A stretch of DNA of 32,831 bases, taken from contig QZKC01000096.1 of the NCBI GenBank assembly GCA_003599425.1, positions 1 through 32,831 on the forward strand. The letters are read 5' to 3'. Below the pieces are notes generated by a model that saw only the letters and a program-made list of their open reading frames with translations, ran no database searches and was not told the origin of the DNA. The translations under genes and the position numbers were made by a program. Below, one piece after another: positions 24,000 to 32,640 of the stretch. Source of the DNA: Nitrospiraceae bacterium. Its GTDB lineage: Bacteria > Nitrospirota > Thermodesulfovibrionia > UBA6902. Numbering within the stretch: the stretch's first letter is position 1; the number at the start of each line of letters is the position of its first letter.

Positions 24000-24980
24000 T
24001 TAACTGCAGGTTTTTTCGTAATGTCCATTTCTCATGGGTTTATTCAGATCAAGGCTGCTGTCGTCATCAGGGCGTTTCGTGATCTCCTTCCCGGGGAGCC
24101 CACAATGTCTCGTCTGGGAAAAACTGAAGATCGCCTTTTCTTCTCCCAGCTCTTTCTTGCACGCAGAGATACATTCGCCGCAATTCACACAATTTATGTC
24201 CTTCCTGAGCAGCCGCGGTTTCACATTCATGAAACAGACCTTTTCGCATCCCTTGCAGTCTGTGCACGCGGCCAGCTTTGCAGGGTCTGTTTTGATCCTC
24301 ACTGAGAGGGGGCTTGCCCATCCAAACAGCATCTGCATGAGGCCTGCGCCGCATACGTATTTGCAAAGTGTATGACGGACTATCATGGCAGAGATGAATA
24401 TATAGATAGAAACCCCGATGATGCCTGTTTTCACTCCAAAGGTAAACTCCCAGTTCATGATCTGGCCCCAGATGGTTCTCGGGTTCACAAAATATCCTGT
24501 CAGTGCAACTCCCATAAGAAATGGAATTGCAATCATACAGAGCAATGCAAGTATAACGTATGGCGCCCTGTTTTGCGCACTGATACCCGGATCATTCGGT
24601 TTTTTTCCAAGAAGGCTTCTCCTGCCGAATATCTTTACGGTAAGAAAATCAAAGAGCTCAAACAGCGCCCCTTCAGGGCAGAACCATCCGCAGAAAAACC
24701 TTCCTGTAAGCGCTCCGAGGATCGGGAAGACACTGAGAACTATTATCCAGGGGAGCAGCGCCTTCAGGAAAAAACGCCATGCAACGTGCGATGCATTTTC
24801 AAGAGACGGGTCCACGGAAAAGCCCTCTTTCAGTCCAATGCTCCACTCATGTCCGAACACGATAAGGCTCCTTGTGTCAGTGTCTATTCTCAGGATATCA
24901 AGAGCAGGCGCAAGGATTATGAGAAGGATAAAAAATATCTGCGTAGTTCTCCGTAAAATGTGCAGCCAGTTTCTGTTCAT
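24000..24980 (-). CDS. NapH/NosR-like membrane polyferredoxin
   Basis: The protein has 326 residues with four or five TM helices (about 12-30, 70-92, 140-165, 185-205). Two Cys motifs typical of NapH, NosR and CcoG face the membrane: FFCGWFCPEG and CKYVCGAG. Two ferredoxin motifs follow near the C-terminus: CTDCKGCEKVC and CVNCGECISACKK, completing two [4Fe-4S] clusters. Such proteins move electrons from quinol toward periplasmic reductases or help their maturation. Its position just after norCB suggests support of NO reductase or another nitrogen-oxide step; this is inference. The norB terminator lies between them, so it may have its own promoter. Confidence 0.85.
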   Translation of the reverse strand: MNRNWLHILRRTTQIFFILLIILAPALDILRIDTDTRSLIVFGHEWSIGLKEGFSVDPSLENASHVAWRFFLKALLPWIIVLSVFPILGALTGRFFCGWFCPEGALFELFDFLTVKIFGRRSLLGKKPNDPGISAQNRAPYVILALLCMIAIPFLMGVALTGYFVNPRTIWGQIMNWEFTFGVKTGIIGVSIYIFISAMIVRHTLCKYVCGAGLMQMLFGWASPLSVRIKTDPAKLAACTDCKGCEKVCFMNVKPRLLRKDINCVNCGECISACKKELGEEKAIFSFSQTRHCGLPGKEITKRPDDDSSLDLNKPMRNGHYEKTCS

Positions 24981-25028
24981 GAACTTATTATCATCTAAAA
25001 TCAGAATTTAAGGTATGAGACAGGTCAT

Positions 25029-25055
25029 AAAGGGGTGAACAATTTCACCCCTTTT
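25029..25055 (-). terminator. Terminator after norB
   Basis: AAAGGGGTGAA (25029-25039) pairs with TTCACCCCTTT (25044-25054) around a 4-base loop: an 11-bp perfect stem with a short T-run. It lies about 12 bases past the norB stop. Confidence 0.8.
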
Positions 25056-25066
25056 ATGGATCATAT

Positions 25067-26428
25067 TTATGCGGCCGGTTTTCTTCCGAGTATCAAGACA
25101 TCTTTCACGAGCATCCACACACCAACAATGAATGTGACTCCAAAGATCGCCCTGAATATCCAGAACCAAAGGTTATAACTCGCCTTTACCGTCACATAAT
25201 CAAGGCCTAGGAGACGTTCAAGATATGTCTGGACCATGCCGGCGCCAGTTATGGTAATCACTATGAAGATCATGGAGATGGTCATCCACCAGAAAGACTG
25301 AAATCCTCTGGACTGGTTGAATTCCTTGACGCCCCTGATCGATGGCAGCGTTACATAGATCATTGCCACAATCAGGAGCACGTAAGCTCCATAAAACGCG
25401 AGATGCCCATGAGCTGTAGTGAGCTGAGTCCCATGCGTCCATTTATTCACCTGCGGGAGCGTATGTATAACGCCCCAAAGCCCTGCACCGACAAAGTTGA
25501 ATATCGCATGGGCGACTGTAAGATACAGGCCTATCTTATTCTCCACTACCCCGCGGGTTTCACGTGTGGTCCTGAAAGCGTCCCATACCATCAATAAAAG
25601 AGGGATCGGTTCCAGCGAGCTGAAGATGCCGCCTACCCACAGCCAGTATTCAGGGGTGCCGATCCAGTAATAGTGATGCCCGAGGCCGAGGATGCCGGTA
25701 AAAAGTACCAGTCCGACCTCAATGTACATCCATTTTGCAAGGACTTTTACATCAGTGCCGAGAAGTTTATGCAGCATGAATGCGAGAAGCGCAGCAGCGA
25801 TCAACTCCCAGGAGCCCTCAACCCAGAGATGTACAACCCACCACCACCAGAACTGGTCTTTTACCATGCTCTTTGTATAGAACATGCCGGGGATATACAT
25901 AAGGGCCAGGAATGTCAAACCTCCCAGCAACACACCCTGCACAGCAGTGAATTTTTTTGTTTTCAGGATGGTCATAAAACAATTTAGCAAAAAGAGCAGT
26001 ACTGAGACCACTATGAGTATATCTGCCCAGCGTGGAGCTTCGATATATTCCCTTCCTTCATTCAGTAAACGGGTCCCGAACACTTCTATGTTGGCCTGAG
26101 GGTTCAGGCCCATAATGATATATCCGACTACCACGGCACTGACCGCTATGACGGTTGCCCAGAACTGCAAGTGTCCCAAAGGTATGCTCCACAATTCGGT
26201 TTCTGATTCTTCAGTGACCACATAATACGTAGCTCCCATCATTCCCATGAGAAGCCATACAACAAGCGCGTTAATGTGAAGCGTCCTTATGGTATTGAAG
26301 TTCAAAATGAAAAAATCCGGCCATATGAACTGAAACGCTGCAATTATGCCTACAAGCGCCTGAACGAGAAACAGCAGAACCGAGGCCGTGTAAAAGTTCA
26401 ATGCTATCTGATGACTCTGATATTTCAT
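25067..26428 (-). CDS. norB: Nitric oxide reductase catalytic subunit NorB (cNOR type)
   Basis: The protein has 453 residues and 12 hydrophobic segments typical of the haem-copper oxidase superfamily. It has the NorB hallmarks: low-spin haem ligand His51 (LHINALVVWLL) and His342 in TAHGHLAFYGAY; FeB ligands His200 in VVHLWVEGSWELI and His251/His252 in GLGHHYYW; and the NO-reductase glutamates Glu204 and Glu273 (SSLEPIP). It lacks the long N-terminal extension of quinol-dependent qNOR, matching the presence of NorC. It reduces NO to N2O with electrons from cytochrome c. It is translated 20 bases after norC, with AGGGAGG before ATG. Confidence 0.93.
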   Translation of the reverse strand: MKYQSHQIALNFYTASVLLFLVQALVGIIAAFQFIWPDFFILNFNTIRTLHINALVVWLLMGMMGATYYVVTEESETELWSIPLGHLQFWATVIAVSAVVVGYIIMGLNPQANIEVFGTRLLNEGREYIEAPRWADILIVVSVLLFLLNCFMTILKTKKFTAVQGVLLGGLTFLALMYIPGMFYTKSMVKDQFWWWWVVHLWVEGSWELIAAALLAFMLHKLLGTDVKVLAKWMYIEVGLVLFTGILGLGHHYYWIGTPEYWLWVGGIFSSLEPIPLLLMVWDAFRTTRETRGVVENKIGLYLTVAHAIFNFVGAGLWGVIHTLPQVNKWTHGTQLTTAHGHLAFYGAYVLLIVAMIYVTLPSIRGVKEFNQSRGFQSFWWMTISMIFIVITITGAGMVQTYLERLLGLDYVTVKASYNLWFWIFRAIFGVTFIVGVWMLVKDVLILGRKPAA

Positions 26429-26448
26429 AATCCTCCCTCCGTGTATTC

Positions 26449-27120
26449 CTATTTCAATGTTATCAAATACTCTGCAAGTTGCCTGAGTTCTTCCTCACTC
26501 AGGTCGTTGAAGCCTGGCATGGCTGAATCAGGCACAACTGCATCCGGGGCTTTCAGGTGTCTGATATGCCATTCGACATCAGGCCTTTCGTTCCCAATAT
26601 AAGTAAGATCAGGGCCTGCTGTTCCCCCTATCCCCTGTATCTGGTGACAGGCAGAGCAGTCATGTTTCTGGAAGAGCATCTGTCCCATGCTTGCGGTCCT
26701 TGTACCAGCGGCTGCCGCAAGGATTGGTTTTGGAGGCCATCCGTTGGTGTCCACTTTTGACGTCCAGTCCAGAAATGCTATCAGGTCATCAGCCTCCTGT
26801 TCGCTCATTCCGAAACTCGGCATTGCTGTGCCCGGATTGATCGCCCGGGGATCAATAAGAAACTTCTTCAGATACCCTTTTGGTTTTCGTTCAGTCGCCT
26901 TTGTCATATCAGGTGCGAAATACGAACCGTTCCCAAGGATCGTATGGCATCCTATGCAGTCGTACTTGTGCCATACTTTCTTCCCGGCATCGACTTTCTC
27001 CGTTATTACCGGAGCCCTCTGATCCAGTTTCCCCATTGTATCAATGGTAAGGATCACCAGGACGACAAAGCAGAGAAGGCTGCCATAGATAAAAAGATTT
27101 TTTGCAGACGTGGTAGTCAT
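26449..27120 (-). CDS. norC: NorC with an additional C-terminal cytochrome c domain
   Basis: The protein has 223 residues against about 150 for usual NorC. An N-terminal TM helix (about 9-27) precedes the canonical NorC domain: CIGCH at 55-59 with TILGNGSYFAPD, axial Met100 in GTAMPSFG, and the usual family end SKVDTNGWPP near 121-130. A second class I cytochrome c domain is then appended: CSACH at 155-159, GTAGPDLTYIG, and axial Met201 in DSAMPGF. Electrons would enter at the extra domain and pass through NorC to NorB. AGGGAGG lies 7 bases before the start. A CRP/FNR-type box is upstream. Confidence 0.9.
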   Translation of the reverse strand: MTTTSAKNLFIYGSLLCFVVLVILTIDTMGKLDQRAPVITEKVDAGKKVWHKYDCIGCHTILGNGSYFAPDMTKATERKPKGYLKKFLIDPRAINPGTAMPSFGMSEQEADDLIAFLDWTSKVDTNGWPPKPILAAAAGTRTASMGQMLFQKHDCSACHQIQGIGGTAGPDLTYIGNERPDVEWHIRHLKAPDAVVPDSAMPGFNDLSEEELRQLAEYLITLK

Positions 27121-27226
27121 AGACTAACCTCCCTTTCCCTCAGATAATTACTGCTACCTGGTTTGTATTCAAAATGCTGCTTATTTTATATATGAATTAT
27201 TTAACTAATAAAATGACCTTCATCAT

Positions 27227-27240
27227 ATGATATAAATCAT
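27227..27240 (-). promoter_or_regulatory. CRP/FNR-type operator upstream of norCB
   Basis: ATGAT-ATAA-ATCAT is a perfect 5-4-5 inverted repeat matching the TTGAT-N4-ATCAA consensus in its TGAT/ATCA core. If centred at -41.5, the -10 would fall in the AT-rich TAAATA near 27198-27203. A class II activation site for an FNR, DNR or NnrR-type regulator responding to anoxia or NO is the natural reading for nor genes. Confidence 0.65.
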
Positions 27241-27271
27241 AAGGGGAACTACTATCGGGGATTAACGGATA

Positions 27272-28141
27272 TTATTGTGATACAAAGGAACAGGTTGAAC
27301 AGATATCCCTGAATCCCCGCCCTTTGCATAACCGCGATATCCCGTGATGGCAGAGAGCAAAATCATATTTCAGAGGATCATCAGGATCGAACTGTTTCAG
27401 AGATTCGGTAATCTCCTTTGCGGTCTTCCAGTCAGATGCCTTTCTCTTCGTTAGTGAAAGACACCGCGAAATACGCGCTATGTGAGTATCGAGGGGAATG
27501 ATCAGTTTCGAAGGAGAGATATTGTCCCACACCCCAAGATCTATATCCTTCGTCCTTACCATCCACCTCAGGAACAGATTCAGGCGCTTGCAGGCGCTGC
27601 CGCTCTCAGGTGAGGGAAAAAACTGTTTCAATCCGTACGGCCTGATATCCCTTCCATAGACCGGAGAAGTATCAATGTTCATTAAATAATGAACGAACTT
27701 GCCAAGCGCCCTTCCGATATCATTATCTTCAGGCCTGTAATGATGGTTGAACAGAGCTTTCAGGGAACCCCGCTCCTTTAGAGTCTGATTCAGAATAAAA
27801 AGGAGACAGAGTATGTCCTTCCCCTTATTGAACCTGTAGTTGATCCGCTCAAAATATGGACCGTCTTTCTTTAGAGAAAAACTTTTGAAGTATCGCGCCG
27901 GATGCCTGCCTCCGGGGCTGAGAATGCCTTCTATGACAGGTTTGAAGAGCTCTATTCTTCCATAAGCGAAACAGGATGCAATAAACCCTGCTACTTCAAC
28001 ATCAGCGGGGACTGAATACCTGTGCGGGAATTCTATCGGGTCATGTTTTAACCGCTCCCTGAAATTGTAGTCGAGATAAAACCTTTCGAGTTTTTTTTTA
28101 AGGGAAGTTTGCATCGTTACCATTGAAGTCCGTTCCGGCAT
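27272..28141 (-). CDS. TIGR02757/DUF2400 family protein
   Basis: The protein has 289 residues. It has the family pattern: F-L-x-x-Y-N at the start, F-P-H-R-Y, FIASCFAYGRIELF, a central RLNLFLRWMVR, LIIPLDTHIARISRCL, and a C-terminal CHHGISRLCKGRGFRDICSTCSF with four Cys. The family is annotated as hypothetical, with a helical fold distantly like HhH-GPD DNA glycosylases. The C-terminal Cys set recalls their [4Fe-4S] loop, but no activity can be assigned. The start has two other in-frame Met within 10 residues (MVTMQT) and no clear ribosome site, so the true start may be slightly shorter. Confidence 0.82.
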   Translation of the reverse strand: MPERTSMVTMQTSLKKKLERFYLDYNFRERLKHDPIEFPHRYSVPADVEVAGFIASCFAYGRIELFKPVIEGILSPGGRHPARYFKSFSLKKDGPYFERINYRFNKGKDILCLLFILNQTLKERGSLKALFNHHYRPEDNDIGRALGKFVHYLMNIDTSPVYGRDIRPYGLKQFFPSPESGSACKRLNLFLRWMVRTKDIDLGVWDNISPSKLIIPLDTHIARISRCLSLTKRKASDWKTAKEITESLKQFDPDDPLKYDFALCHHGISRLCKGRGFRDICSTCSFVSQ

Positions 28142-28267
28142 AGGTCATATTAACATAGTCCTGCTAATTCATAAATTTTTTCTGAAGCAAGCCATAGCTC
28201 AAAAACATCTTGTACACGATATGGTTTTATAAATTTTTTTGAATATCTTTATCTCACAGAATGCAGC

Positions 28268-28296
28268 TTACTGTTATCGTTAAGGTATCGTACAAT
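28268..28296 (+). promoter_or_regulatory. Candidate tpiA-secG promoter
   Basis: TTACTG (28268-28273), a 17-base spacer and TACAAT (28291-28296, five of six -10 matches) lie about 130 bases ahead of tpiA. A short hairpin ATCAGG/CCTGAT (about 28368-28387) lies in the predicted leader. The -35 is weak. Confidence 0.35.
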
Positions 28297-28428
28297 ATGT
28301 TTTTTCTCCATACTTGCTTCAGGTCTATGAATAATGCAGAGCTGCGAACGGCGGAGATTGTTGAAATATCAGGTTTAATCCCCTGATTACCTTGACTTTA
28401 AGACTTATATTCAACTAAAGTATTCTCT

Positions 28429-29175
28429 ATGCGAAAACCGTTTATTTCTGCAAATTGGAAGATGAACAAGACCATTGAGGAGACCGTTGAGTTCATCAAT
28501 GCGTTCATACCATTAGTGAAAGATATAACCGACGTTGATATGCTGATCGCACCACCTTTTATATCTTTAAGCACTGCTGCCGGCTTCCTGAAAGGGACCA
28601 ACATAAAGCTTGGAGCGCAGAATGTCTTTTATGAAGAAAAAGGCGCATTTACCGGAGAGGTTTCTCCGGCCATGCTCCTGTCCGCTGGATGCACACATGT
28701 TATCCTCGGGCATTCCGAGAGAAGGCAGTATTTCATGGAAACCGATGAGGTTGTCAACAAGAAGGTCAAAATCGCGCTAAAGAACGGGCTCGATGCAATC
28801 CTCTGTGTCGGTGAATCACTGAAAGAGCGGGAAGAGAACCGGATGTTTGAGGTGCTGGATAAACAACTTTCAGGTTCCCTCAAGGACCTGTCCATGGACG
28901 GAATAACGATAGCATATGAACCTATATGGGCGATCGGGACAGGCAAGACCGCCACAAAAGAGCAGGCTAATGAGGCGCATGCCCACATTCGGGGCTGGCT
29001 CAGGGAGAACAAAGAGGGCGCTGATACCGTAAGGATACTGTACGGAGGGAGCGTAACACCTGAAAATGTTGCGTCTCTTATGTCAGAACCCGAAGTGGAC
29101 GGGGGGCTCGTCGGCGGAGCAAGCCTTAAGCCTGACAGCTTCGCACAAATCGTAATAAATTCGAGGAGGAAATAA
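28429..29175 (+). CDS. tpiA: Triosephosphate isomerase
   Basis: The protein has 248 residues, the usual length for the family. Catalytic residues are all visible: Asn and Lys in SANWKMNK, His in LGHSERRQYF, Glu in AYEPIWAIGTGKTA (followed by the flexible loop), and the phosphate-binding YGGSVTPEN and GGLVGGASL. It interconverts dihydroxyacetone phosphate and glyceraldehyde-3-phosphate in the cytosol. No ribosome site is obvious before the ATG. secG follows 7 bases after the stop, a common gene order. Confidence 0.97.
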   Translation: MRKPFISANWKMNKTIEETVEFINAFIPLVKDITDVDMLIAPPFISLSTAAGFLKGTNIKLGAQNVFYEEKGAFTGEVSPAMLLSAGCTHVILGHSERRQYFMETDEVVNKKVKIALKNGLDAILCVGESLKEREENRMFEVLDKQLSGSLKDLSMDGITIAYEPIWAIGTGKTATKEQANEAHAHIRGWLRENKEGADTVRILYGGSVTPENVASLMSEPEVDGGLVGGASLKPDSFAQIVINSRRK

Positions 29176-29182
29176 ATTTTTC

Positions 29183-29551
29183 ATGTATACATTGGTAGTA
29201 ATAATTCATTTGATCGTCTGTCTGTTCCTTATATTCATCATCCTAATACAAAGCAGCAAAGGCGCTGAGATGGGGGCGGCCTTCGGCGGTTCAAGCCAAA
29301 CCTTGTTCGGTAGCAGAGGGGCTGCAACAGTCCTCAGCAAAGTTACCACCATCGCGGCAATAGTTTTTATGCTGACCTCGCTGTTACTGGCAGTCTTTTC
29401 CATAAACAGGGGATCAGTGGTTTCCTCAGTTCCTGTGAAAGAATCACCAGCAAAGATGCCGGAAACAACAGCCGGACCCATGCAGGAGCAGCCGACTGCA
29501 CCAGGACAGGGTCCTGCACCGATGCAACAACCCGCTGCCCCGGCAAACTGA
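29183..29551 (+). CDS. secG: SecG preprotein translocase subunit
   Basis: The protein has 122 residues. Two TM helices (about 2-22 and 53-73) flank the SecG signature QSSKGAEMGAAFGGSSQTLFGSRGA. A Pro/Ala/Gln-rich C-terminal tail (about 85-122) is longer than the minimal family length. It stabilises the SecYEG channel, which must export the many signal-peptide proteins here. The GGAGG near the tpiA stop is its likely but distant ribosome site. Confidence 0.93.
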   Translation: MYTLVVIIHLIVCLFLIFIILIQSSKGAEMGAAFGGSSQTLFGSRGAATVLSKVTTIAAIVFMLTSLLLAVFSINRGSVVSSVPVKESPAKMPETTAGPMQEQPTAPGQGPAPMQQPAAPAN

Positions 29552-29588
29552 CATCCTGATTAAGCACAATACGAATTTTATAGAAAAT

Positions 29589-29624
29589 AAAAAGGACACA
29601 TCTCTTGCGAGATGTGTCCTTTTT
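29589..29624. terminator. Bidirectional terminator between secG and the large lipoprotein gene
   Basis: A perfect 16-bp stem AAAAAGGACACATCTC / GAGATGTGTCCTTTTT closes on loop TTGC, with T-runs on both strands. It serves the two convergent genes. Confidence 0.95.
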
Positions 29625-29642
29625 TAAATACTTGTTATACGG

Positions 29643-32018
29643 TTACTGAACCACGCCGCCTATTACAGCAGGAGCATTTGTTACCGTTGGTTCACTTCCA
29701 ATACCGGGATCTTCCCAGAGACCTATTAAAGGCAGATCATATGACGTAATGCTCATCCCGTCACATTCGCTAAGATCAACACTGGCCATCCGCTGCTCTT
29801 TTCTGAGCGCTTTGATGAGATAATCACTGGTCCCGTCAGTGGCTTCTGAGCCGTCCGGGATCGTAAACTCTGGCACCCATCTCGTGCCTGGCCCGCAGTT
29901 GATAGGTTCTCCGGTATCCATATCAATACATGTGCCTGGAATACCATGGAGATTTCCAAAGCCGCTGTATTCGAGATAGAAGGTAACGCCTTCATACTTG
30001 TGGCCGCTCTCCACATGCGTATACTGCACCTGCATCGGAGGCTGAAACTCAAGAACGTTTCCATCGGAATCCTTCAGGACTGTAAACTGGTTCCATGAAT
30101 TCGCGCCTGTTTCCCATGTGTAATATACACTCAATGCACTCCATGCCTTCCAGCCGCAAATGCCTTCATCCGGCTGACCATTGCCGTTCCAGTCATCACA
30201 TGCAAGCAGGGCAAGATTTGCGTCTGAAGGGTCAAAGAGCGGGCCGCTCATGACGCCCCACTGATTCTGCCCGCTGCCATCACTTGCCCACAGCAGTGAA
30301 TTGCCGCTTTCTTTGAGGATCATGTCATTAGCAGATGAGCTGAATGTATACGTATAAGACGTTGTCCCATCTGAAGGGTCGAAATCAGGCGGATATGTTG
30401 GAGCTGAAGGTACAACACCACCGGCTTCAGCAGTATATTGAGGACAGTTATCATAGCACCTGAGCGATGATGGCACTGTGTCGCCTGGGAACACAACATC
30501 CTCTTTGAAGTAGATCACCGGCGTGCTGCTGTCAGGATCTCCGCAGGAGAAAGTCCCCTCAATCCACAAGCAGTTCGGCAGGGTTACCCTGACCTGCCCT
30601 CCAAGAGATTGTGACCAGAAGTTGAGGTCTCCATACGTCAGAGCACTCAGATCCAGAGGCGTTTCTTCTATATTCTCCCACATATAATTATCCTGGTTCA
30701 TCTCCGCGAATACTACAAACTGGGAACCATCCCATTTAACGCGTTGATTACTGCCATTATTCCACCAGTCAAGGGGTATATTTTTGATATTCCCCAGTGT
30801 GGTAGTATTTCTTGTGTGCTTTTTAAGTCTGCCGCCTTTTTTAACTACTGTATACGGCGTTGCTGTCTCACCGCTCTGGCTATATGAGACTTTATAAACA
30901 GTATCGCCGTCGTTAACTGATGCATCTTCAGGGAGCCATAACCCGTAATATCCTATCCATCCATAAGCATTCCCCTTCTTGATGGAGAATCCGGAATTGC
31001 GGTTCACCCTTGCACCGTTTGAATCATAGAGACCGTAGTCCCATGCGGTTTCTTCAAACTCTTCCCTGCTGAAACACATGGGGGTATCACCGTCATCCCT
31101 GAGAAAGTGCGTTGTATTGAAGGCAATATCATAATATGTATCGCCTTCCCAATCATCAGACATCTCGGTACTGCCTGAGCCTCCTGAGCCGTCTGCTGCC
31201 CTGTTCAGCACAACTTTCTCGCTGAAGGTTCCGCCTTCATCACCTTCACAAACGAACTTCAGCAATACCTGGTCTGATCCGGTGTCTGTTTCTGTTTTCA
31301 GATACCCTTTGAATAAAAGTGTGCTTGTGTTCACAACACCTTCGATAACCGGATACGATTTGAAATTTATTGTAAAGATACCATATGGATTTGTTTCGCT
31401 CTTGCCTTCGGTTATCGTGGTCTTTACATAAATTACCTTTGCCGGCATATCATGTTCTGCTGCCTCATGCATCCATACTTTTACAATATGTGGAGAATTA
31501 TCATCGAGCCTTGATGAGTTGACCGTCCACATCTCATACTTAGGCGCCGTGGAACCTGATGACTGGTTCTGAGAACTCTCCCCAGCGCTTGAGGCGTCAT
31601 CTTTGCTGCTGCTGCATTTATTCATATCGATCTGCGCCTTGTAGTTCCCCTGGTTGACCATCTCATCATATTTGGATTGCGCCATGGCGCACAGAATCTC
31701 ATTTATGATGTTGAAGGATTCAGCAGACCGTTCATGTACATATATCTCCTGTGGATCATTGTTGTAAGCCGAATTAGCCGGAACATCTGATGGACTGAGT
31801 GAGAGTTTCCCTATTTTCATAGGACCAACCTCGCCGCCTCCCTCCTGAGCCTCCACAACACTCACCTGTTCAGCCACTGTTAAAGCTGTACCCGTTGCAA
31901 TGACATCACCGCTGCTACTGCTGCTTCCTCCTCCTCCGCCGCCGCCGCAAGCAGTCAATAATGTGAGTGATGCGAGAACCAACAGTGTGTACATTGCAAA
32001 CACAATCTTTCTTTTCAT
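29643..32018 (-). CDS. Large lipoprotein of unknown function
   Basis: The protein has 791 residues. The start is fixed by AAGGAGGT 6 bases before ATG. The signal peptide ends in the lipobox LTAC, and the modified Cys is followed by seven Gly and five Ser, a flexible linker. The body is rich in Ser, Gly, Thr, Asp and aromatic residues and predicted to be beta-rich. It contains scattered Cys (for example CDDWNGNGQPDEGICGW and CIDMDTGEPINC) that may form disulfides, plus Asp-rich loops such as DWNGNGQPDEG that look calcium-binding. No CXXCH or known catalytic motif is present. The family was not recognised; it is probably an outer-surface or outer-membrane protein. It is monocistronic, facing secG. 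Confidence 0.85.
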   Translation of the reverse strand: MKRKIVFAMYTLLVLASLTLLTACGGGGGGGSSSSSGDVIATGTALTVAEQVSVVEAQEGGGEVGPMKIGKLSLSPSDVPANSAYNNDPQEIYVHERSAESFNIINEILCAMAQSKYDEMVNQGNYKAQIDMNKCSSSKDDASSAGESSQNQSSGSTAPKYEMWTVNSSRLDDNSPHIVKVWMHEAAEHDMPAKVIYVKTTITEGKSETNPYGIFTINFKSYPVIEGVVNTSTLLFKGYLKTETDTGSDQVLLKFVCEGDEGGTFSEKVVLNRAADGSGGSGSTEMSDDWEGDTYYDIAFNTTHFLRDDGDTPMCFSREEFEETAWDYGLYDSNGARVNRNSGFSIKKGNAYGWIGYYGLWLPEDASVNDGDTVYKVSYSQSGETATPYTVVKKGGRLKKHTRNTTTLGNIKNIPLDWWNNGSNQRVKWDGSQFVVFAEMNQDNYMWENIEETPLDLSALTYGDLNFWSQSLGGQVRVTLPNCLWIEGTFSCGDPDSSTPVIYFKEDVVFPGDTVPSSLRCYDNCPQYTAEAGGVVPSAPTYPPDFDPSDGTTSYTYTFSSSANDMILKESGNSLLWASDGSGQNQWGVMSGPLFDPSDANLALLACDDWNGNGQPDEGICGWKAWSALSVYYTWETGANSWNQFTVLKDSDGNVLEFQPPMQVQYTHVESGHKYEGVTFYLEYSGFGNLHGIPGTCIDMDTGEPINCGPGTRWVPEFTIPDGSEATDGTSDYLIKALRKEQRMASVDLSECDGMSITSYDLPLIGLWEDPGIGSEPTVTNAPAVIGGVVQ
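31912..31951. repeat. Triplet-rich simple-sequence tract in the lipoprotein linker
   Basis: Runs of CTG/CTC/CCG-type triplets encode the Gly7-Ser5 linker right after the lipid-modified Cys. Slippage here would change linker length by whole codons rather than break the frame. Confidence 0.6.
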
Positions 32019-32199
32019 ACAGTTACCTCCTTAATATAGGGTTTATTTTATGGAAGCAATATGACCCGACCCCGGGTTCAAAATACTGCATCCTGCAATG
32101 CTGTAATACTTGCATGTATCGGTTTTAGAGGAGGAAAACTTTAGGGGAATTCTTAAGGGAAGTTCCTTAGTGATGGCAGGCAATAAAGAAAGCTATCAG

Positions 32200-32640
32200 T
32201 TATTTAACCTTTAGGGCTTCTGCTTTGCAAAGGGCTAATTTTGCCTTTACGAGCTTCCTGAAATACTTGTCAACTTTTTCAGGTTTTTTGCCCGCGACAG
32301 CCTTCAGCAGATCGCCCTCGATCTCCGCTACATCAAGGCGCATATAGTAATCGAGGGATTCCTTAAGATGGGCTAATACGATCTTACCTGTAAGGATGGG
32401 ATGATTATTGGTGACATTTGCATCCTTGAATCTTGTGCCATGTTCAAGCTCAACCTCAAGCCCGGTACGGAAATCCTCAATGCTGATCTTCATGCGTTCT
32501 TTATTGACCGCTTGAAGGATGATCCTTGCCTCATTGGCCATGACGTCCGGCTTTTTCATTTTTGTCCAGTCCCGTATCCGGAGTTCCCTGCAGACCCTTT
32601 GCACTTCCTGAACCGTCACATATTCCGGCAATTTCATCAT
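32200..32640 (-). CDS. DUF5661-like protein
   Basis: The protein has 146 residues. GGAGG lies 8 bases before the first of two adjacent ATG codons. The segment FRTGLEVELEHGTRF followed by TGKIVLAHLKESLDYYMRLDVAE matches what I recall of the DUF5661 signature, an E-x-E-H-G/H-L-x-E pattern suggesting a helical bundle with possible metal ligands. The N-terminal part (about 1-50) is extra helical sequence and the C-terminus is Lys-rich. Function is unknown. The bases downstream (32019-32199) hold the lipoprotein promoter region, and those upstream (32641-32831) show nothing I can name. Confidence 0.75.
   Translation of the reverse strand: MMKLPEYVTVQEVQRVCRELRIRDWTKMKKPDVMANEARIILQAVNKERMKISIEDFRTGLEVELEHGTRFKDANVTNNHPILTGKIVLAHLKESLDYYMRLDVAEIEGDLLKAVAGKKPEKVDKYFRKLVKAKLALCKAEALKVK

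Noticed and set aside
23323-24003. Open frame of 226 residues on the plus strand
   Set aside because: It is antisense to the ferredoxin and cupin genes, which have clear motifs and ribosome sites. Its product is low-complexity and unlike any family.
24372-25011. Two plus-strand open frames of about 195 residues
   Set aside because: They lie opposite the NapH/NosR-like gene, whose Cys motifs are intact. They are frame shadows.
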